Shown here piece by piece: positions 6,738 through 15,156 of a stretch of DNA of 18,973 bases. The notes beneath the pieces were generated by a model. It searched no databases. It saw nothing but the letters and a program-made list of their open reading frames with translations, and was not told the origin of the DNA. The stretch spans positions 1 through 18,973 of the forward strand of contig JARXKR010000023.1 of NCBI GenBank assembly GCA_030271565.1, written 5' to 3'. The stretch is from Pseudomonadota bacterium (GTDB lineage: Bacteria > Pseudomonadota > Alphaproteobacteria > Sphingomonadales > Sphingomonadaceae). Both the position numbers and the translations under genes were made by a program. Position 1 is the first letter of the stretch. Each line of letters opens with the position of its first letter.

Positions 6738-7405
6738 GCGGTTGGATCATCGCGATTGTGCTGACCGGCGCAGCGCTCGCGGCGCTGATCGTGGTGGGCA
6801 AGGCACCGCGCAAGAGCTGGGAAGCGATCGCCGCGGCTTTGGTGTTCGGGCTCGCCGGGTTCGCTTACCAAGCCCGCCCTGAGCTCGCCGGTGCGCCGAA
6901 GGCGGCCGAAGGGGCCCAAGGCAAAGTCGGGGAAGGGCTGGTTACCGTGCGCCAGCAGCTGGCCGGCGAGGGCATGATTGCCAGCAACCGCTGGCTGGTC
7001 ACCGCCGATGCCTTGACCCGGCAAGGTGCATTCAGCGACGCGGCGGGCTTCCTGCTCGGTGCGGTCGAGGAAAATCCGCACAATTCGGCGGCCTGGCTGG
7101 CGCTCGCCAACAACCTCGTCGGCCACGCCGATGGCGCGCTGACCCCGGCGGCGCTCTATGCCTTCAACCAGGCCGCCAATGCCGACCCGCAAGCCGCCGG
7201 ACCCCCGTTCTTCCTCGCGCTCGCATTGATCCAGAACGGCCGCCCCGAGCAGGGCCGCGCGATCTGGGCGGAATTGCTCGCGCGCACCCCGGCCAATGTG
7301 CCGTGGCGGCCGGGCCTCGCCGAGCGGTTGCAGATGCTCGACCAGCTGATCGCGCAGGACGCCCAGACCCCGCCGCCGCAACCTTCCGCCCCGGCGGTGC
7401 GTTAA
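6734..7405 (+). CDS. ccmI: TPR-containing cytochrome c biogenesis protein (CcmI-like)
   Basis: This 223-residue protein starts with one or two short membrane segments (about residues 4-20 and 31-47) and continues with tetratricopeptide-like helices from about residue 85, for example DAAGFLLGAVEENPHNSAAWLALANNL and AALYAFNQAANADPQAAGPPFFLALALIQNGRPEQGRAIWAELL. It ends in a Pro-rich tail. CcmI proteins bind the C-terminal helix of apocytochrome c and deliver it to CcmH/CcmF. It is smaller than many CcmI proteins. The call is firm from its position as the last gene of the ccm run, joined to ccmH by an ATGA overlap, and from the TPR pattern; sequence alone would only say TPR protein. Confidence 0.85.
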   Translation: MSGWIIAIVLTGAALAALIVVGKAPRKSWEAIAAALVFGLAGFAYQARPELAGAPKAAEGAQGKVGEGLVTVRQQLAGEGMIASNRWLVTADALTRQGAFSDAAGFLLGAVEENPHNSAAWLALANNLVGHADGALTPAALYAFNQAANADPQAAGPPFFLALALIQNGRPEQGRAIWAELLARTPANVPWRPGLAERLQMLDQLIAQDAQTPPPQPSAPAVR

Positions 7406-7498
7406 GGCCGTGCAGCGCTGGACCGCCGATTTGCTTGCTGCTAGTCGCAATGCGCGCACGGTCCTGCGCCGCGTGGAATCGTTGAGGGTTGTGTTTGC

Positions 7499-9442
7499 AT
7501 GAGCAAGACGGTCGATTCCGGCGCGGTCGTTAAGTCTGGTCCGCTCGACCCCGACGACGACGAGGTCACTGAAGGCGGGCACGGCCATCACGGTTCGCTC
7601 GCCGCTTTGGCGGTTGGCGCGATCGGCGTGGTGTTCGGCGACATCGGCACCAGCCCGCTTTACGCGATGCGCGATACCTTCAGCGGGCATCACCGCTTGC
7701 CGCTCGACGTGCTGCATATCTACGGCATCGTCAGCCTGATGTTCTGGTCAATGATGGTGATCGTTACGATCAAGTACGTCAGCGTGATCATGCGCGCCGA
7801 CAACAAGGGTGAGGGCGGCAGCCTGGCGCTGCTCGCGCTGATCAACAAGAGCGATTCGGGCAAACGCTGGTCGAAAGGCATCATCCTGCTCGGGGTGTTT
7901 GCGACCGCGCTGTTCTATGGTGATAGCATGATCACACCGGCAGTGTCGGTGCTCAGCGCGATCGAGGGCGTTGCCGTTTACAACCCGGGCCTCGGCCGTC
8001 TGGTGGTGCCGATTGTGGTCGGCATCCTGGTGTTCCTGTTCATGATTCAGAGCCGCGGTACCGCCAAGGTGGCGGCGCTGTTCGGGCCGGTTATGCTGGT
8101 CTATTTCGCAGTCATCTCGGTGCTCGGGCTGCTCAGCGTTGCTCAGCATCCCGACGTGATCTGGGCACTGAGCCCGCATCACGCGTTCAATATGTTTGTT
8201 AATGACCCATTCAAGGGCTTTCTGGCGATGGGCTCGGCCGTGCTGGCAGTTACCGGGGCTGAGGCGCTTTATGCAGATATGGGACATTTCGGCGTCAAAC
8301 CGATCCGCGTCTCGTGGCTTGCCATCGTGCTTCCCGCGCTGGTTTGCAATTACCTTGGTCAGGCATCTCTGCTGATGCGAATGGGTCCAGACGCTTTGGT
8401 CAGCCCGTTCTATTTGCTCGCGCCAGACTGGTTCCAGTGGCCGTTGTTGATCATCGCCAGCGGCGCCGCCGTCATTGCCAGCCAAGCGGTGATTACCGGT
8501 GCCTTCTCGGTCACCCAGCAGGCGATCCAGCTCGGCTTCATCCCGCGCATGTCGATCAAGCACACCAGCCTCGCGGCCGGGCAGATCTACATCCCGGTGA
8601 TCAACACCGCGCTGATGATCGCGGTGATCTTGCTGGTGCTGGTGTTCAAGCACTCGGCCAACCTGACTGCGGCTTACGGTATCGCGGTGACCGGCGCGAT
8701 GACGATAGACAACGTGCTGCTCGCCGTCGTGTTGTTCAACATGTGGAAGTGGAAGCCGTGGTACTCGGTGCCGCTGCTGGCACTGTTCTTCTCGCTCGAC
8801 GCGGCCTACCTCGCCGCCAACTTCACCAAAATCCCCGACGGCGGCTGGGTGCCGCTGGCGATGGGCCTGGTGATCTTTACCCTGCTGACGACCTGGTCGC
8901 GCGGGCGCATGCTGATGCATCAGTCGATGGCCGAAGGGACGATCCCGATGGAAGTCTTCGCCAAGAGCGCGCATTCCAGCGCCGCGCGGGTCGGCGGAAC
9001 AGCAGTGTTCATGGCCAGCAACAAGTCGGGCGTACCCTCGGCGCTGCTCCACAACATCAAGCACAACAAGGTATTGCACGAACGCGTGGTTATCCTGACC
9101 GTGGCAATTCAGGACGTGCCTTACGTTGACGAGGAAAAGCGCTTCAAGGTCACCGACATGGGCAAGGGCTTCTACCGGCTGATCATCAAGTTCGGCTTCC
9201 TTGAGGAAACCGACGTGCCCGCCGCGCTCAAGCGGGTCTCGCTCTGCGGCGCGCCGTTCGAGATGATGAAGACCAGCTTCTTCCTCTCACGCCAGACGCT
9301 GATCGCTTCGGACAAGCCGGGGATGTGGATCTGGCGCGAAAAGCTGTTCGCGTGGATGCTGCGCAATGCGGCGAGTGCGATGGAATTCTTCCGCCTGCCC
9401 ACCAACCGCGTGGTCGAACTGGGCAGCCAGGTCGAGATTTAG
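7499..9442 (+). CDS. kup: Low-affinity potassium uptake transporter Kup
   Basis: This 647-residue protein belongs to the KUP/HAK/KT family of inner-membrane K+/H+ symporters. The signature [14 protein letters not shown] lies at residues about 43-56, after a hydrophilic acidic and His-rich N-terminus. About 12 membrane helices follow to roughly residue 460, then a cytosolic domain of about 180 residues. [15 protein letters not shown] and [17 protein letters not shown] are further family blocks. The length is normal. The gene follows the ccm operon after a 93-base gap without a clear terminator, so partial read-through is possible. Its TAG overlaps the TAA of the convergent aminotransferase gene by three bases within a 4-base shared end (9439-9442). 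Confidence 0.96.
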   Translation: MSKTVDSGAVVKSGPLDPDDDEVTEGGHGHHGSLAALAVGAIGVVFGDIGTSPLYAMRDTFSGHHRLPLDVLHIYGIVSLMFWSMMVIVTIKYVSVIMRADNKGEGGSLALLALINKSDSGKRWSKGIILLGVFATALFYGDSMITPAVSVLSAIEGVAVYNPGLGRLVVPIVVGILVFLFMIQSRGTAKVAALFGPVMLVYFAVISVLGLLSVAQHPDVIWALSPHHAFNMFVNDPFKGFLAMGSAVLAVTGAEALYADMGHFGVKPIRVSWLAIVLPALVCNYLGQASLLMRMGPDALVSPFYLLAPDWFQWPLLIIASGAAVIASQAVITGAFSVTQQAIQLGFIPRMSIKHTSLAAGQIYIPVINTALMIAVILLVLVFKHSANLTAAYGIAVTGAMTIDNVLLAVVLFNMWKWKPWYSVPLLALFFSLDAAYLAANFTKIPDGGWVPLAMGLVIFTLLTTWSRGRMLMHQSMAEGTIPMEVFAKSAHSSAARVGGTAVFMASNKSGVPSALLHNIKHNKVLHERVVILTVAIQDVPYVDEEKRFKVTDMGKGFYRLIIKFGFLEETDVPAALKRVSLCGAPFEMMKTSFFLSRQTLIASDKPGMWIWREKLFAWMLRNAASAMEFFRLPTNRVVELGSQVEI

Positions 9443-10584
9443 CTCCGCGCCCCCCGGTTTCGCGCTGCAAACCACGGCTTCATCCTCGCGATCGCCTCAG
9501 CCACCAGTTCGGTCGATACGGCAAAGCTGATCCGCATGAAGCGGTGCCCACCCACCGGATCGAAGTCGATCCCCGGCGCGGTGGCGACGCCGGTGTCTTC
9601 GAGCAATTGCATACAGAACTGCATCGAATCGTCGGTAAACTCTGAGATGTCAGCATAGACGTAGAACGCGCCATCGGGCGGGGCGATACGGGCGAGGCCC
9701 AGCTCGGGCAGCGCCGCGAGCAGCAGCTCGCGGTTGGCGGTATAAGTGGCGACATAGGCCTCGAGATCCGCAGTGCAGTCCATCGCCACCAGCCCCGCAT
9801 GCTGGGCCAGACTGGGTGGGGTCAGGAACAGGTTGCTCATCCGCGCGCGCCCGGCGTCGATCCCGCTCTCGGGCACGACCAGCCAGCCGAGCCGCCATCC
9901 GGCCATGCTGAAATACTTGGAGAAGCTGTTGACCACAAAGGCATCGGGTTCGACCTCGAGGATCGACGGAGTTTTCATCCCATAGGAAATGCCGTGGTAG
10001 ATCTCGTCCGAGACGATAGTGATCCCGCGCTCCCGGCAGACTTTGGCGATCGCTGCGAGTTCATCGTGCGGAATGATCGTGCCGGTCGGGTTGGCTGGGC
10101 TGGCGAGGATCACCCCGTCAGGCGCCGGTTCGATGGCCGCCAAGGCGGCGGCGCTGAGCTGGAATTTTTCGGCTTCTCCGCACTGGATCTCGATCGGTTC
10201 CATGTGCAGCGCGCGCAGGTTGTTGCGGTAGGCGACATAGCCCGGCCTTGCCGTGGCGACCCGCGCGCCGGGGGCGAAGCAGGTGCTCAGCGCGAGCACC
10301 AGCGCGGGTGAGGCGCCGCAGGTCAGGATGATCTGCGCGGGCTTGATCGCGACCCCGTACCAGTCGGCATAATGCCGGACGATCCGCGCCTTGAGCGGCT
10401 GGCTTTCCCAGTAACCCATCGAATCGGCATCGAGCACGCGGTGCGCTTCGGCGATCGCCGCAGCTGGCGCGCCGGTCGATGGCTGCCCGAATTCCATGTG
10501 GATCACGCTGCGCCCCGCCGCGCTCAGCTTGTGCGCGAGCGCGGACACGGACATTGTTTTGAAGGGTTCGATCTGGGCGGTCAT
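9439..10584 (-). CDS. PLP-dependent aminotransferase, class I/II
   Basis: This 381-residue fold-type I enzyme is of the aspartate aminotransferase family. Cofactor residues are all visible: Asn165 in ASPANPTGT, Asp193 and Tyr196 in VSDEIYHG, the Schiff-base Lys223 in [16 protein letters not shown] with Arg231, and the carboxylate-binding Arg in FMRISFAV near residue 357. These show an active transaminase. The amino donor cannot be read from the sequence; aspartate, aromatic or branched-chain amino acids, or alanine are all possible. It stands alone: convergent with kup, with a terminator hairpin 27 bases upstream that separates it from the PuuD-like gene. No strong Shine-Dalgarno sequence is evident before the ATG. 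Confidence 0.9.
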   Translation of the reverse strand: MTAQIEPFKTMSVSALAHKLSAAGRSVIHMEFGQPSTGAPAAAIAEAHRVLDADSMGYWESQPLKARIVRHYADWYGVAIKPAQIILTCGASPALVLALSTCFAPGARVATARPGYVAYRNNLRALHMEPIEIQCGEAEKFQLSAAALAAIEPAPDGVILASPANPTGTIIPHDELAAIAKVCRERGITIVSDEIYHGISYGMKTPSILEVEPDAFVVNSFSKYFSMAGWRLGWLVVPESGIDAGRARMSNLFLTPPSLAQHAGLVAMDCTADLEAYVATYTANRELLLAALPELGLARIAPPDGAFYVYADISEFTDDSMQFCMQLLEDTGVATAPGIDFDPVGGHRFMRISFAVSTELVAEAIARMKPWFAARNRGARS

Positions 10585-10610
10585 CTGCGCGGGACTAGCA
10601 TGCGCGGCTC

Positions 10611-10647
10611 AAAAGAAAAGCGCGGCGCCCAGGGTGGGACGCCGCGC
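10611..10647 (-). terminator. Rho-independent terminator after the PuuD-like gene
   Basis: On the minus strand GCGCGGCG (10647-10640) pairs with CGCCGCGC (10627-10620) and is followed by TTTTCTTTT (10619-10611). It lies 22 bases beyond the stop of the PuuD-like gene and 27 bases before the aminotransferase start, leaving little room for a separate promoter for the latter. A role as a leader attenuator for the aminotransferase cannot be excluded. Confidence 0.85.
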
Positions 10648-10668
10648 CTCTCGGTGATTTGAACCAGC

Positions 10669-11256
10669 TTAACCGAGGTTCGCGCTGACCATGCAATAAA
10701 GCATCGGCAGTGACAGCAGCACGTTGGTGCGGCTGGCATAGAGCGCACGCGGTGCGGCGGCGGCCTTTTGCTCAGGCGTGGCTTCGACCAGCCCGAGGAT
10801 CTTCTTTTGCGCAGGCCAGATAATGAACCATACGTTGAACGCCATGATCAGCGCCAGCCACATGCCGAGCCCGATCAGGTTTTCGGCGGCAGTCGCGCCG
10901 TGGAAGCGCATCGCCCGGTCGCCGTAACCAGCAACAAATGCGATGCCGAGCCCGGTCAGCACCGTCAGCAGCGCGCCATAGCGGAAGAAGAACAGCACCT
11001 TGGGGGCGATATAGCCGGTGACGCCGCCCTTCAGTTCAGCTGGAATCTTGGGCATGGTCGGCACCTGGACGAAGTTCAGATAATAGAGCAGTCCGATCCA
11101 CAGGATGCCGAAGAACACGTGCAGCCAGCGCAACACCGAGCTGGCGTTGATCGGCAGCGCGCCGTCCGATGCGCCGGCGAAGTGATACATGACCACCAGC
11201 GCGAGCACCAACCCGGCGAGCAGCACGAGATGCAGATTTCCGAAAAACTTGGTCAT
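10669..11256 (-). CDS. Membrane protein with urate oxidase N-terminal (PuuD-like) domain, no cytochrome c domain
   Basis: This 195-residue membrane protein has about five hydrophobic segments. The segment LRWLHVFFGILWIGLLYYLNFVQVP (residues about 43-67) is the hallmark of the PuuD N-terminal family (urate oxidase N-terminal domain). Full PuuD urate hydroxylases carry a C-terminal cytochrome c domain with a CxxCH motif. None is present here: the only Cys is near the C-terminus (MLYCMVSANLG) and there is no CxxCH. No purine-degradation genes are nearby. Urate hydroxylase activity is therefore doubtful, although databases often carry that name over to short homologues. The conserved His and Trp residues in the membrane could bind heme, but this is inference. 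The gene is followed by a clear terminator and preceded by an inverted repeat region. Confidence 0.75.
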   Translation of the reverse strand: MTKFFGNLHLVLLAGLVLALVVMYHFAGASDGALPINASSVLRWLHVFFGILWIGLLYYLNFVQVPTMPKIPAELKGGVTGYIAPKVLFFFRYGALLTVLTGLGIAFVAGYGDRAMRFHGATAAENLIGLGMWLALIMAFNVWFIIWPAQKKILGLVEATPEQKAAAAPRALYASRTNVLLSLPMLYCMVSANLG

Positions 11257-11350
11257 TGCTTCCCCCTACGATTCTGAAGCGAAATTTCGAGCGCGAACCC
11301 TGAAGCGCGCACTATTGCGCGATTGCGCGGCGGTGTCACTGGGTTTCCTG

Positions 11351-11537
11351 ACTTTTCCTCCCCCTTGATGGGGGAGGGATACCGGAGCTTGCGAGCGCAG
11401 CAAGCCAGCGCAGGTTGGGTGGGGGTGATTTCTCGGCAGGACGCTGCGCCCGGGCAAGAGATCACCCCCATCCAGCTGCGACTAGGTGACAAGTCACCAA
11501 GTCTGCGCATCCTTCCTCCAGCAAGGGGGAAGAAGCG
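11351..11537. repeat. Mirrored pair of GC-rich palindromic repeats (REP/BIME-like)
   Basis: This fills most of the 284-base gap between the yciB stop and the PuuD-like start. The left arm opens with CCTCCCCC-TTGAT-GGGGGAGG (a perfect 8-bp hairpin, 11357-11377), has an internal GCTTGC/GCAAGC hairpin and ends with GGTTGGGTGGGGGTGAT. The right arm carries the same elements in inverted order: ATCACCCCCATCCA (11461-11474), an internal GGTGAC/GTCACC hairpin, and a CTTCCTCC...GGGGGAAG block (about 11512-11532). The two halves mirror each other around about 11445, so the whole can fold into one large structure. It has no ORF with coding character. Confidence 0.75.
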
Positions 11538-11540
11538 TTG

Positions 11541-12206
11541 TCACTCATGCGGCGGATCGGACAGGACCTCACCCTCGGCTTCCTGCATCAGTCCGTGGCG
11601 CAGCAGCATCGGCAGCTGGGTAAAGGTGAACAGGAACGACAGCGGCATGAACAGCCAAAGCTTAAGTGAGATCCAGGTCCCGAAGTTGCCGTTGGCGACG
11701 TTGTAGAATTGGCGCAGCACCTCGTTCAGTACGGCGAGCACCAGAAAGAAGAATCCCCAGTTGCGCGATAGTTTGAGCCAACCCGCATCGCTCAGTCCTT
11801 CGAATGCAGCTTCGAGTAGGTATTTGAGGAAAGGCCGTCCGCGCGCGGCGCCGATCAACAGGGTGAAGCCGAACATCAGGTAGATCGCCGTGGGCTTGAT
11901 CTGGATCCACACCGGATCGCGGAGCAGGATCGTCAGCCCGCCGAACCCGACAATGAGCAAGGTCGAGAGCCACAGCATCGGTGAGATACGGCCGAGCCGC
12001 CAGCGCGACACCACCAGCGCGGTGATCGCCGCTAGCATGAACGCGGCGGTGCTTTTGACCACAGCCAGCATCTCGCCGACGGCGTCGTTGTGATCGCTCG
12101 GCGAGAAGTGGCGGTAGCTGAGGAAGAACACCAGCACCGGGCCGTAATCGACTGCGATGTTGAGCCAGCCGGACTTGGCTTTCGCCTTGGGGAGAGCCGC
12201 TTCCAT
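11541..12206 (-). CDS. yciB: YciB/IspZ-family inner membrane septation protein
   Basis: This protein of about 221 residues is almost entirely membrane-embedded, with five to six helices. Family features are the N-terminal DYGPVLVFFLSY block, the QIKPTAIYLMFG stretch and the LSRNWGFFFLVLAVLNEVLRQ block (usually written as W..F...A..NE). YciB (septation protein A, IspZ) acts at the inner membrane in cell-envelope maintenance and septation; its biochemical activity is not settled. I start it at the ATG at 12206, which shares a base with the ftsY stop (TGATG). A GTG one codon upstream (12209) would give a 4-base overlap. It is the last gene of the dapF-mtaB-ftsY-yciB chain. Confidence 0.9.
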   Translation of the reverse strand: MEAALPKAKAKSGWLNIAVDYGPVLVFFLSYRHFSPSDHNDAVGEMLAVVKSTAAFMLAAITALVVSRWRLGRISPMLWLSTLLIVGFGGLTILLRDPVWIQIKPTAIYLMFGFTLLIGAARGRPFLKYLLEAAFEGLSDAGWLKLSRNWGFFFLVLAVLNEVLRQFYNVANGNFGTWISLKLWLFMPLSFLFTFTQLPMLLRHGLMQEAEGEVLSDPPHE

Positions 12207-13129
12207 CACGCCACCCCCGCAATCACGCGCGCGACCAGATCGGGGTCGAACGGGCGCAAATCGTCGAGCTTTTCGCCGACTCCGATCGCGTGGATCGGCA
12301 AGCCGTATTGCTCGGCCGCGGCGACCAGCACGCCGCCGCGCGCAGTGCCGTCGAGTTTGGTCATGATCAGTCCGGTCACCCCGGCAACCTCCTTGAATGT
12401 ATCGATCTGCTGCAGCGCGTTCTGGCCGTTGGTGGCATCGAGCACCAGCACCACATCATGCGGTGCTTCGGGATTGAGCCGGCCGAGCACGCGGCGGATT
12501 TTGGCCAATTCGTCCATCAGCTCGCGCTTGTTCTGCAAGCGGCCCGCGGTGTCGACGATCAACGCGTCGATCCCTTGTTCGGTCGCCGCCTTGACCGCAT
12601 CGAACACCACTGCCGAGGGATCGCCGCCCTCAGGTCCGGTGATGATCGGGACCCCGACCCGCTCGGCCCAGACCGCGAGCTGCTGGATCGCGGCGGCGCG
12701 GAAGGTATCTCCTGCGGCCAGCATCACGCCGTAATCGAGTTCCTGAAAATAGTGCGCCAGCTTGGCGATGGTGGTGGTCTTGCCGCTGCCGTTGACCCCG
12801 ATCACGAGGATCACCTGCGGGCGGGGGAAGGCGACCACATCGATCGGCTTGGCCACCGGGCGCAGGATCGCCGCGATTTCCTCGGCGACGGCCGCGCGGA
12901 TCGAGGCTTCATCGGCGCCGCGTTCGAAGCGTTCAGCCGCCAGCTTTTCCCGGATCCGTGCGGCGGCGCGCGGGCCGAGGTCGGAGAGGATCAGCGCGTC
13001 TTCAAGCTCGTCGAGCTGGGCTTCGTCAAGCCGGGTCGTGCTAACGATCCCGGCGATATTCTCGCCCAGCCGCTCGGAAGTCTTGCGGAAGCCGCCGAGA
13101 ACGCGGTCGCTCCAACTCTCGGCGCTCAT
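12206..13129 (-). CDS. ftsY: Signal recognition particle receptor FtsY
   Basis: FtsY (307 residues) is the membrane-associated SRP GTPase receptor that docks ribosomes making inner-membrane proteins. The N domain spans about residues 1-95. The G domain shows GVNGSGKTTTIAKLA (111-125), DTFRAAA (141-147), DTAGR (193-197), TKLDGTARGG (257-266) and GVGEKLDDLRPF near the end. The long acidic A domain of E. coli FtsY is absent, which is common in alphaproteobacteria. The reading frame is open further upstream, but MSAESWSDRVLGGFRKTSERL is the natural N-terminus, and the ATG at 13129 overlaps the mtaB stop as ATGA. The minus-strand order is dapF, mtaB, ftsY, yciB. Confidence 0.97.
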   Translation of the reverse strand: MSAESWSDRVLGGFRKTSERLGENIAGIVSTTRLDEAQLDELEDALILSDLGPRAAARIREKLAAERFERGADEASIRAAVAEEIAAILRPVAKPIDVVAFPRPQVILVIGVNGSGKTTTIAKLAHYFQELDYGVMLAAGDTFRAAAIQQLAVWAERVGVPIITGPEGGDPSAVVFDAVKAATEQGIDALIVDTAGRLQNKRELMDELAKIRRVLGRLNPEAPHDVVLVLDATNGQNALQQIDTFKEVAGVTGLIMTKLDGTARGGVLVAAAEQYGLPIHAIGVGEKLDDLRPFDPDLVARVIAGVA

Positions 13130-14301
13130 GCCAGCAGGCCTTCGATAATGCGGTTCGGGGTCACGGTGAGAATCGTTCCGGCAGGGGTTCCGGGCGGCAA
13201 GAGCACCCGGGCGAAGCTGGGCGCATGGCCGGTTCCGTCGCGTTCCGCAAGCACGCCGAGTGGTTTGCCGAGGTGCGCGGTGAGCCACTCATCGCGCTGT
13301 GCGGCGACTGCGGCGCGCAGCTCGGCGGCGCGGGCTTTGATCGCCCGGCCATCGACTTGCGGCATCAGCGCGGCGGGCGTGCCGGGGCGTCGCGAGTAAG
13401 GGAAGACGTGGCCGTGAACCACGTTGAGCTCGGCGATGATCGACAAGCTGTCGGCATGCGCTTGGGCGCTCTCGGTCGGGAAACCGGCAATCAGATCGGC
13501 CCCCACCGCCAGTTCGGGCCGCCGCGCGCGCAAATCCGCCACCAACCGCAGCGCGTCGGCACGCAAGTGGCGGCGCTTCATCCGCTTGAGGATCAGGTCG
13601 TTGCCGTGCTGCAGCGAGAGGTGGACATGCGGCATTACCCGCAGTTCGGTGACGAGCAGTTCGAACAGCAGTGGATCGATCTCGATCCCGTCGACAGAGG
13701 ACAACCGCAAACGCTCAAGGTCGGGGAAGGCGGAGAGAATTGCCTCAACCAGCGACCCGAGGCGCGGTGCACCGGGCAGGTCATGACCCCAACTGGTCAG
13801 GTCCACGCCGGTCAAAACCACCTCTCCTGCACCAAGTTGCACAAACCGGTCTACTTGCTGCAACACTTGATCGACTGGCAGCGAGCGGCTGCTCCCGCGA
13901 CCTTGCGGAATCACGCAAAAAGTGCAGGCATGGTCGCAGCCGTTCTGCACCCCGATGAAGGCGCGGCTGTGACGGGTCCGGTCAAGCGCCGGGGTCCGTG
14001 GCGGCACATTCCACGCGCGCGGATCGAGCTTGGCGGCGTTGGCAATCAGCCCATCGACCTCGGGCATTGCCGCTAGAGATGCGCGCTCCACTTCGGCGGC
14101 GCACCCGGTAACCAGCAGCCGGGCACCGGGGTGCTCGCGCCGGGCGCGGCGGATTGCCTGACGGGTCTGGCGGACGGCTTCGGCAGTGACGGCGCAGCTG
14201 TTGATCACGACAAGGTCACCGTCCTGCGGCAGCATCGCGCGCAGCTGATCGCTTTCGGACAGGTTCAAGCGGCACCCGAATGAAATCACTTCAAGGCTCA
14301 C
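13126..14301 (-). CDS. mtaB: tRNA (N6-L-threonylcarbamoyladenosine(37)-C2) methylthiotransferase MtaB
   Basis: This 391-residue radical SAM methylthiotransferase converts t6A37 to ms2t6A37 in tRNAs that read ANN codons. The N-terminal UPF0004 domain carries the three auxiliary-cluster cysteines Cys10 (ISFGCRLN), Cys36 (VINSCAVTAEA) and Cys67 (VTGCAAE). The radical SAM cluster motif is GCDHACTFCVIPQGRG (Cys122, Cys126, Cys129). A TRAM-like tail follows. FGCRLN and CAVT fit MtaB better than MiaB or RimO. Start GTG at 14301 (MSLEVISFGC), overlapping the dapF stop as GTGA (14298-14301); the longer open frame upstream lies inside dapF and is not coding. Confidence 0.93.
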   Translation of the reverse strand: MSLEVISFGCRLNLSESDQLRAMLPQDGDLVVINSCAVTAEAVRQTRQAIRRARREHPGARLLVTGCAAEVERASLAAMPEVDGLIANAAKLDPRAWNVPPRTPALDRTRHSRAFIGVQNGCDHACTFCVIPQGRGSSRSLPVDQVLQQVDRFVQLGAGEVVLTGVDLTSWGHDLPGAPRLGSLVEAILSAFPDLERLRLSSVDGIEIDPLLFELLVTELRVMPHVHLSLQHGNDLILKRMKRRHLRADALRLVADLRARRPELAVGADLIAGFPTESAQAHADSLSIIAELNVVHGHVFPYSRRPGTPAALMPQVDGRAIKARAAELRAAVAAQRDEWLTAHLGKPLGVLAERDGTGHAPSFARVLLPPGTPAGTILTVTPNRIIEGLLA

Positions 14302-15110
14302 GCCGGGTAGTCCTCGCTCTCGAAATGCCCGCGAAAACTCTCCGCGGCCGGCCCGGTCATGCGGATCGGCCCTCCCGCAGTCCACGCAATCAGCAGCTCG
14401 CCGCCAGTCAGCGCGACGGTCACTTCGCGCCCGGTCAGCCCGCGCCGCATCGCGCCCACTGCCGTGGCACAGGCCCCGGTTCCGCAAGCCCGGGTCTCGC
14501 CCACGCCGCGCTCCCACACCCGCAGGCGGATGCGGTCACGGCTCTCGATGGTTGCCACATTGACGTTGATCCGCTCGGGAAACAGCGGGTCGTGCTCGAT
14601 TTCCGGGCCAAGCCGATCGAGTTCGACCGCGCTGCAATCGGGCACGAAAAACACCACATGCGGATTGCCGACGTTGACCGCAGTGGGAATGTCGAGCGTA
14701 TCCCACGCCACCGGCATGTGATGGGTGTCCATCGCATAGGCGAGCGGGATCTGATCCCATTCGAACCTGGGCGCGGGCAGCTCGACCGCAATTCCTGCCC
14801 GCGCCGGATCGACTGACAGAACCCCGCCGAGAGTCTCGATCCGCGCAGGTTTGCCGAGCAACAGGCCAACCGCGCGGCTGGCGTTTCCGCAAGCTTCGAC
14901 CTCGCCGCCGTCGTGATTGAAGATACGCATTCTGAGGTCAGCGCTGCTCGAAGGTTCGAGCAGGATCAGCTGGTCGCAACCGATCCCGGTCTGACGGTCT
15001 GCCAGGGCCGCAGCGAGCCTGCCGGTCATCGCCGGAACCGTATCGGCGCGCGCGTCCAGCACGATGAAATCGTTGCCCAGCCCGTGCATCTTGACGAAGG
15101 GAACCCGCAT
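14298..15110 (-). CDS. dapF: Diaminopimelate epimerase
   Basis: DapF (270 residues) interconverts LL- and meso-diaminopimelate in the cytosol, feeding lysine and peptidoglycan synthesis. It is a PLP-independent two-cysteine racemase. Both catalytic cysteines are present: Cys74 in EACGNASRAVG and Cys209 in GETRACGTGACA. The N-terminal KMHGLGNDFIVLD (residues 7-19) and NVGNPHVVFFV (146-156) are further family blocks. It is the first gene of the dapF-mtaB-ftsY-yciB chain, a pairing I recall from other alphaproteobacteria. Its promoter would lie in the 46-152 bases upstream, partly within the end of the GGDEF-EAL gene (stop at 15157), or it could be transcribed from that gene. Confidence 0.96.
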   Translation of the reverse strand: MRVPFVKMHGLGNDFIVLDARADTVPAMTGRLAAALADRQTGIGCDQLILLEPSSSADLRMRIFNHDGGEVEACGNASRAVGLLLGKPARIETLGGVLSVDPARAGIAVELPAPRFEWDQIPLAYAMDTHHMPVAWDTLDIPTAVNVGNPHVVFFVPDCSAVELDRLGPEIEHDPLFPERINVNVATIESRDRIRLRVWERGVGETRACGTGACATAVGAMRRGLTGREVTVALTGGELLIAWTAGGPIRMTGPAAESFRGHFESEDYPA

Positions 15111-15156
15111 AAGCCGCGCTCTATGCGTTGCGGCGAACCGCGTAAAGGGTCGGCGC

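Noticed and set aside
7748..9079. 443-codon open frame on the minus strand opposite kup
   Set aside because: It is the antisense of an intact kup gene. Its product is rich in Arg, His, Gln and Asp with no recognisable domain, the usual shadow of high-GC coding sequence.
11253..11510. Minus-strand ORFs through the gap between yciB and the PuuD-like gene
   Set aside because: They run through the mirrored repeat, and their products consist of translated repeat sequence.
11351..11537. Possible CRISPR array or riboswitch in the repeat-rich gap
   Set aside because: There are only two arms, in inverted rather than direct orientation, without regular spacers, and there are no cas genes. No known riboswitch core is recognisable.
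12290..13399. 369-codon open frame on the plus strand across ftsY and the end of mtaB
   Set aside because: Both genes on the other strand are complete with all catalytic motifs. The plus-strand product has no family features.
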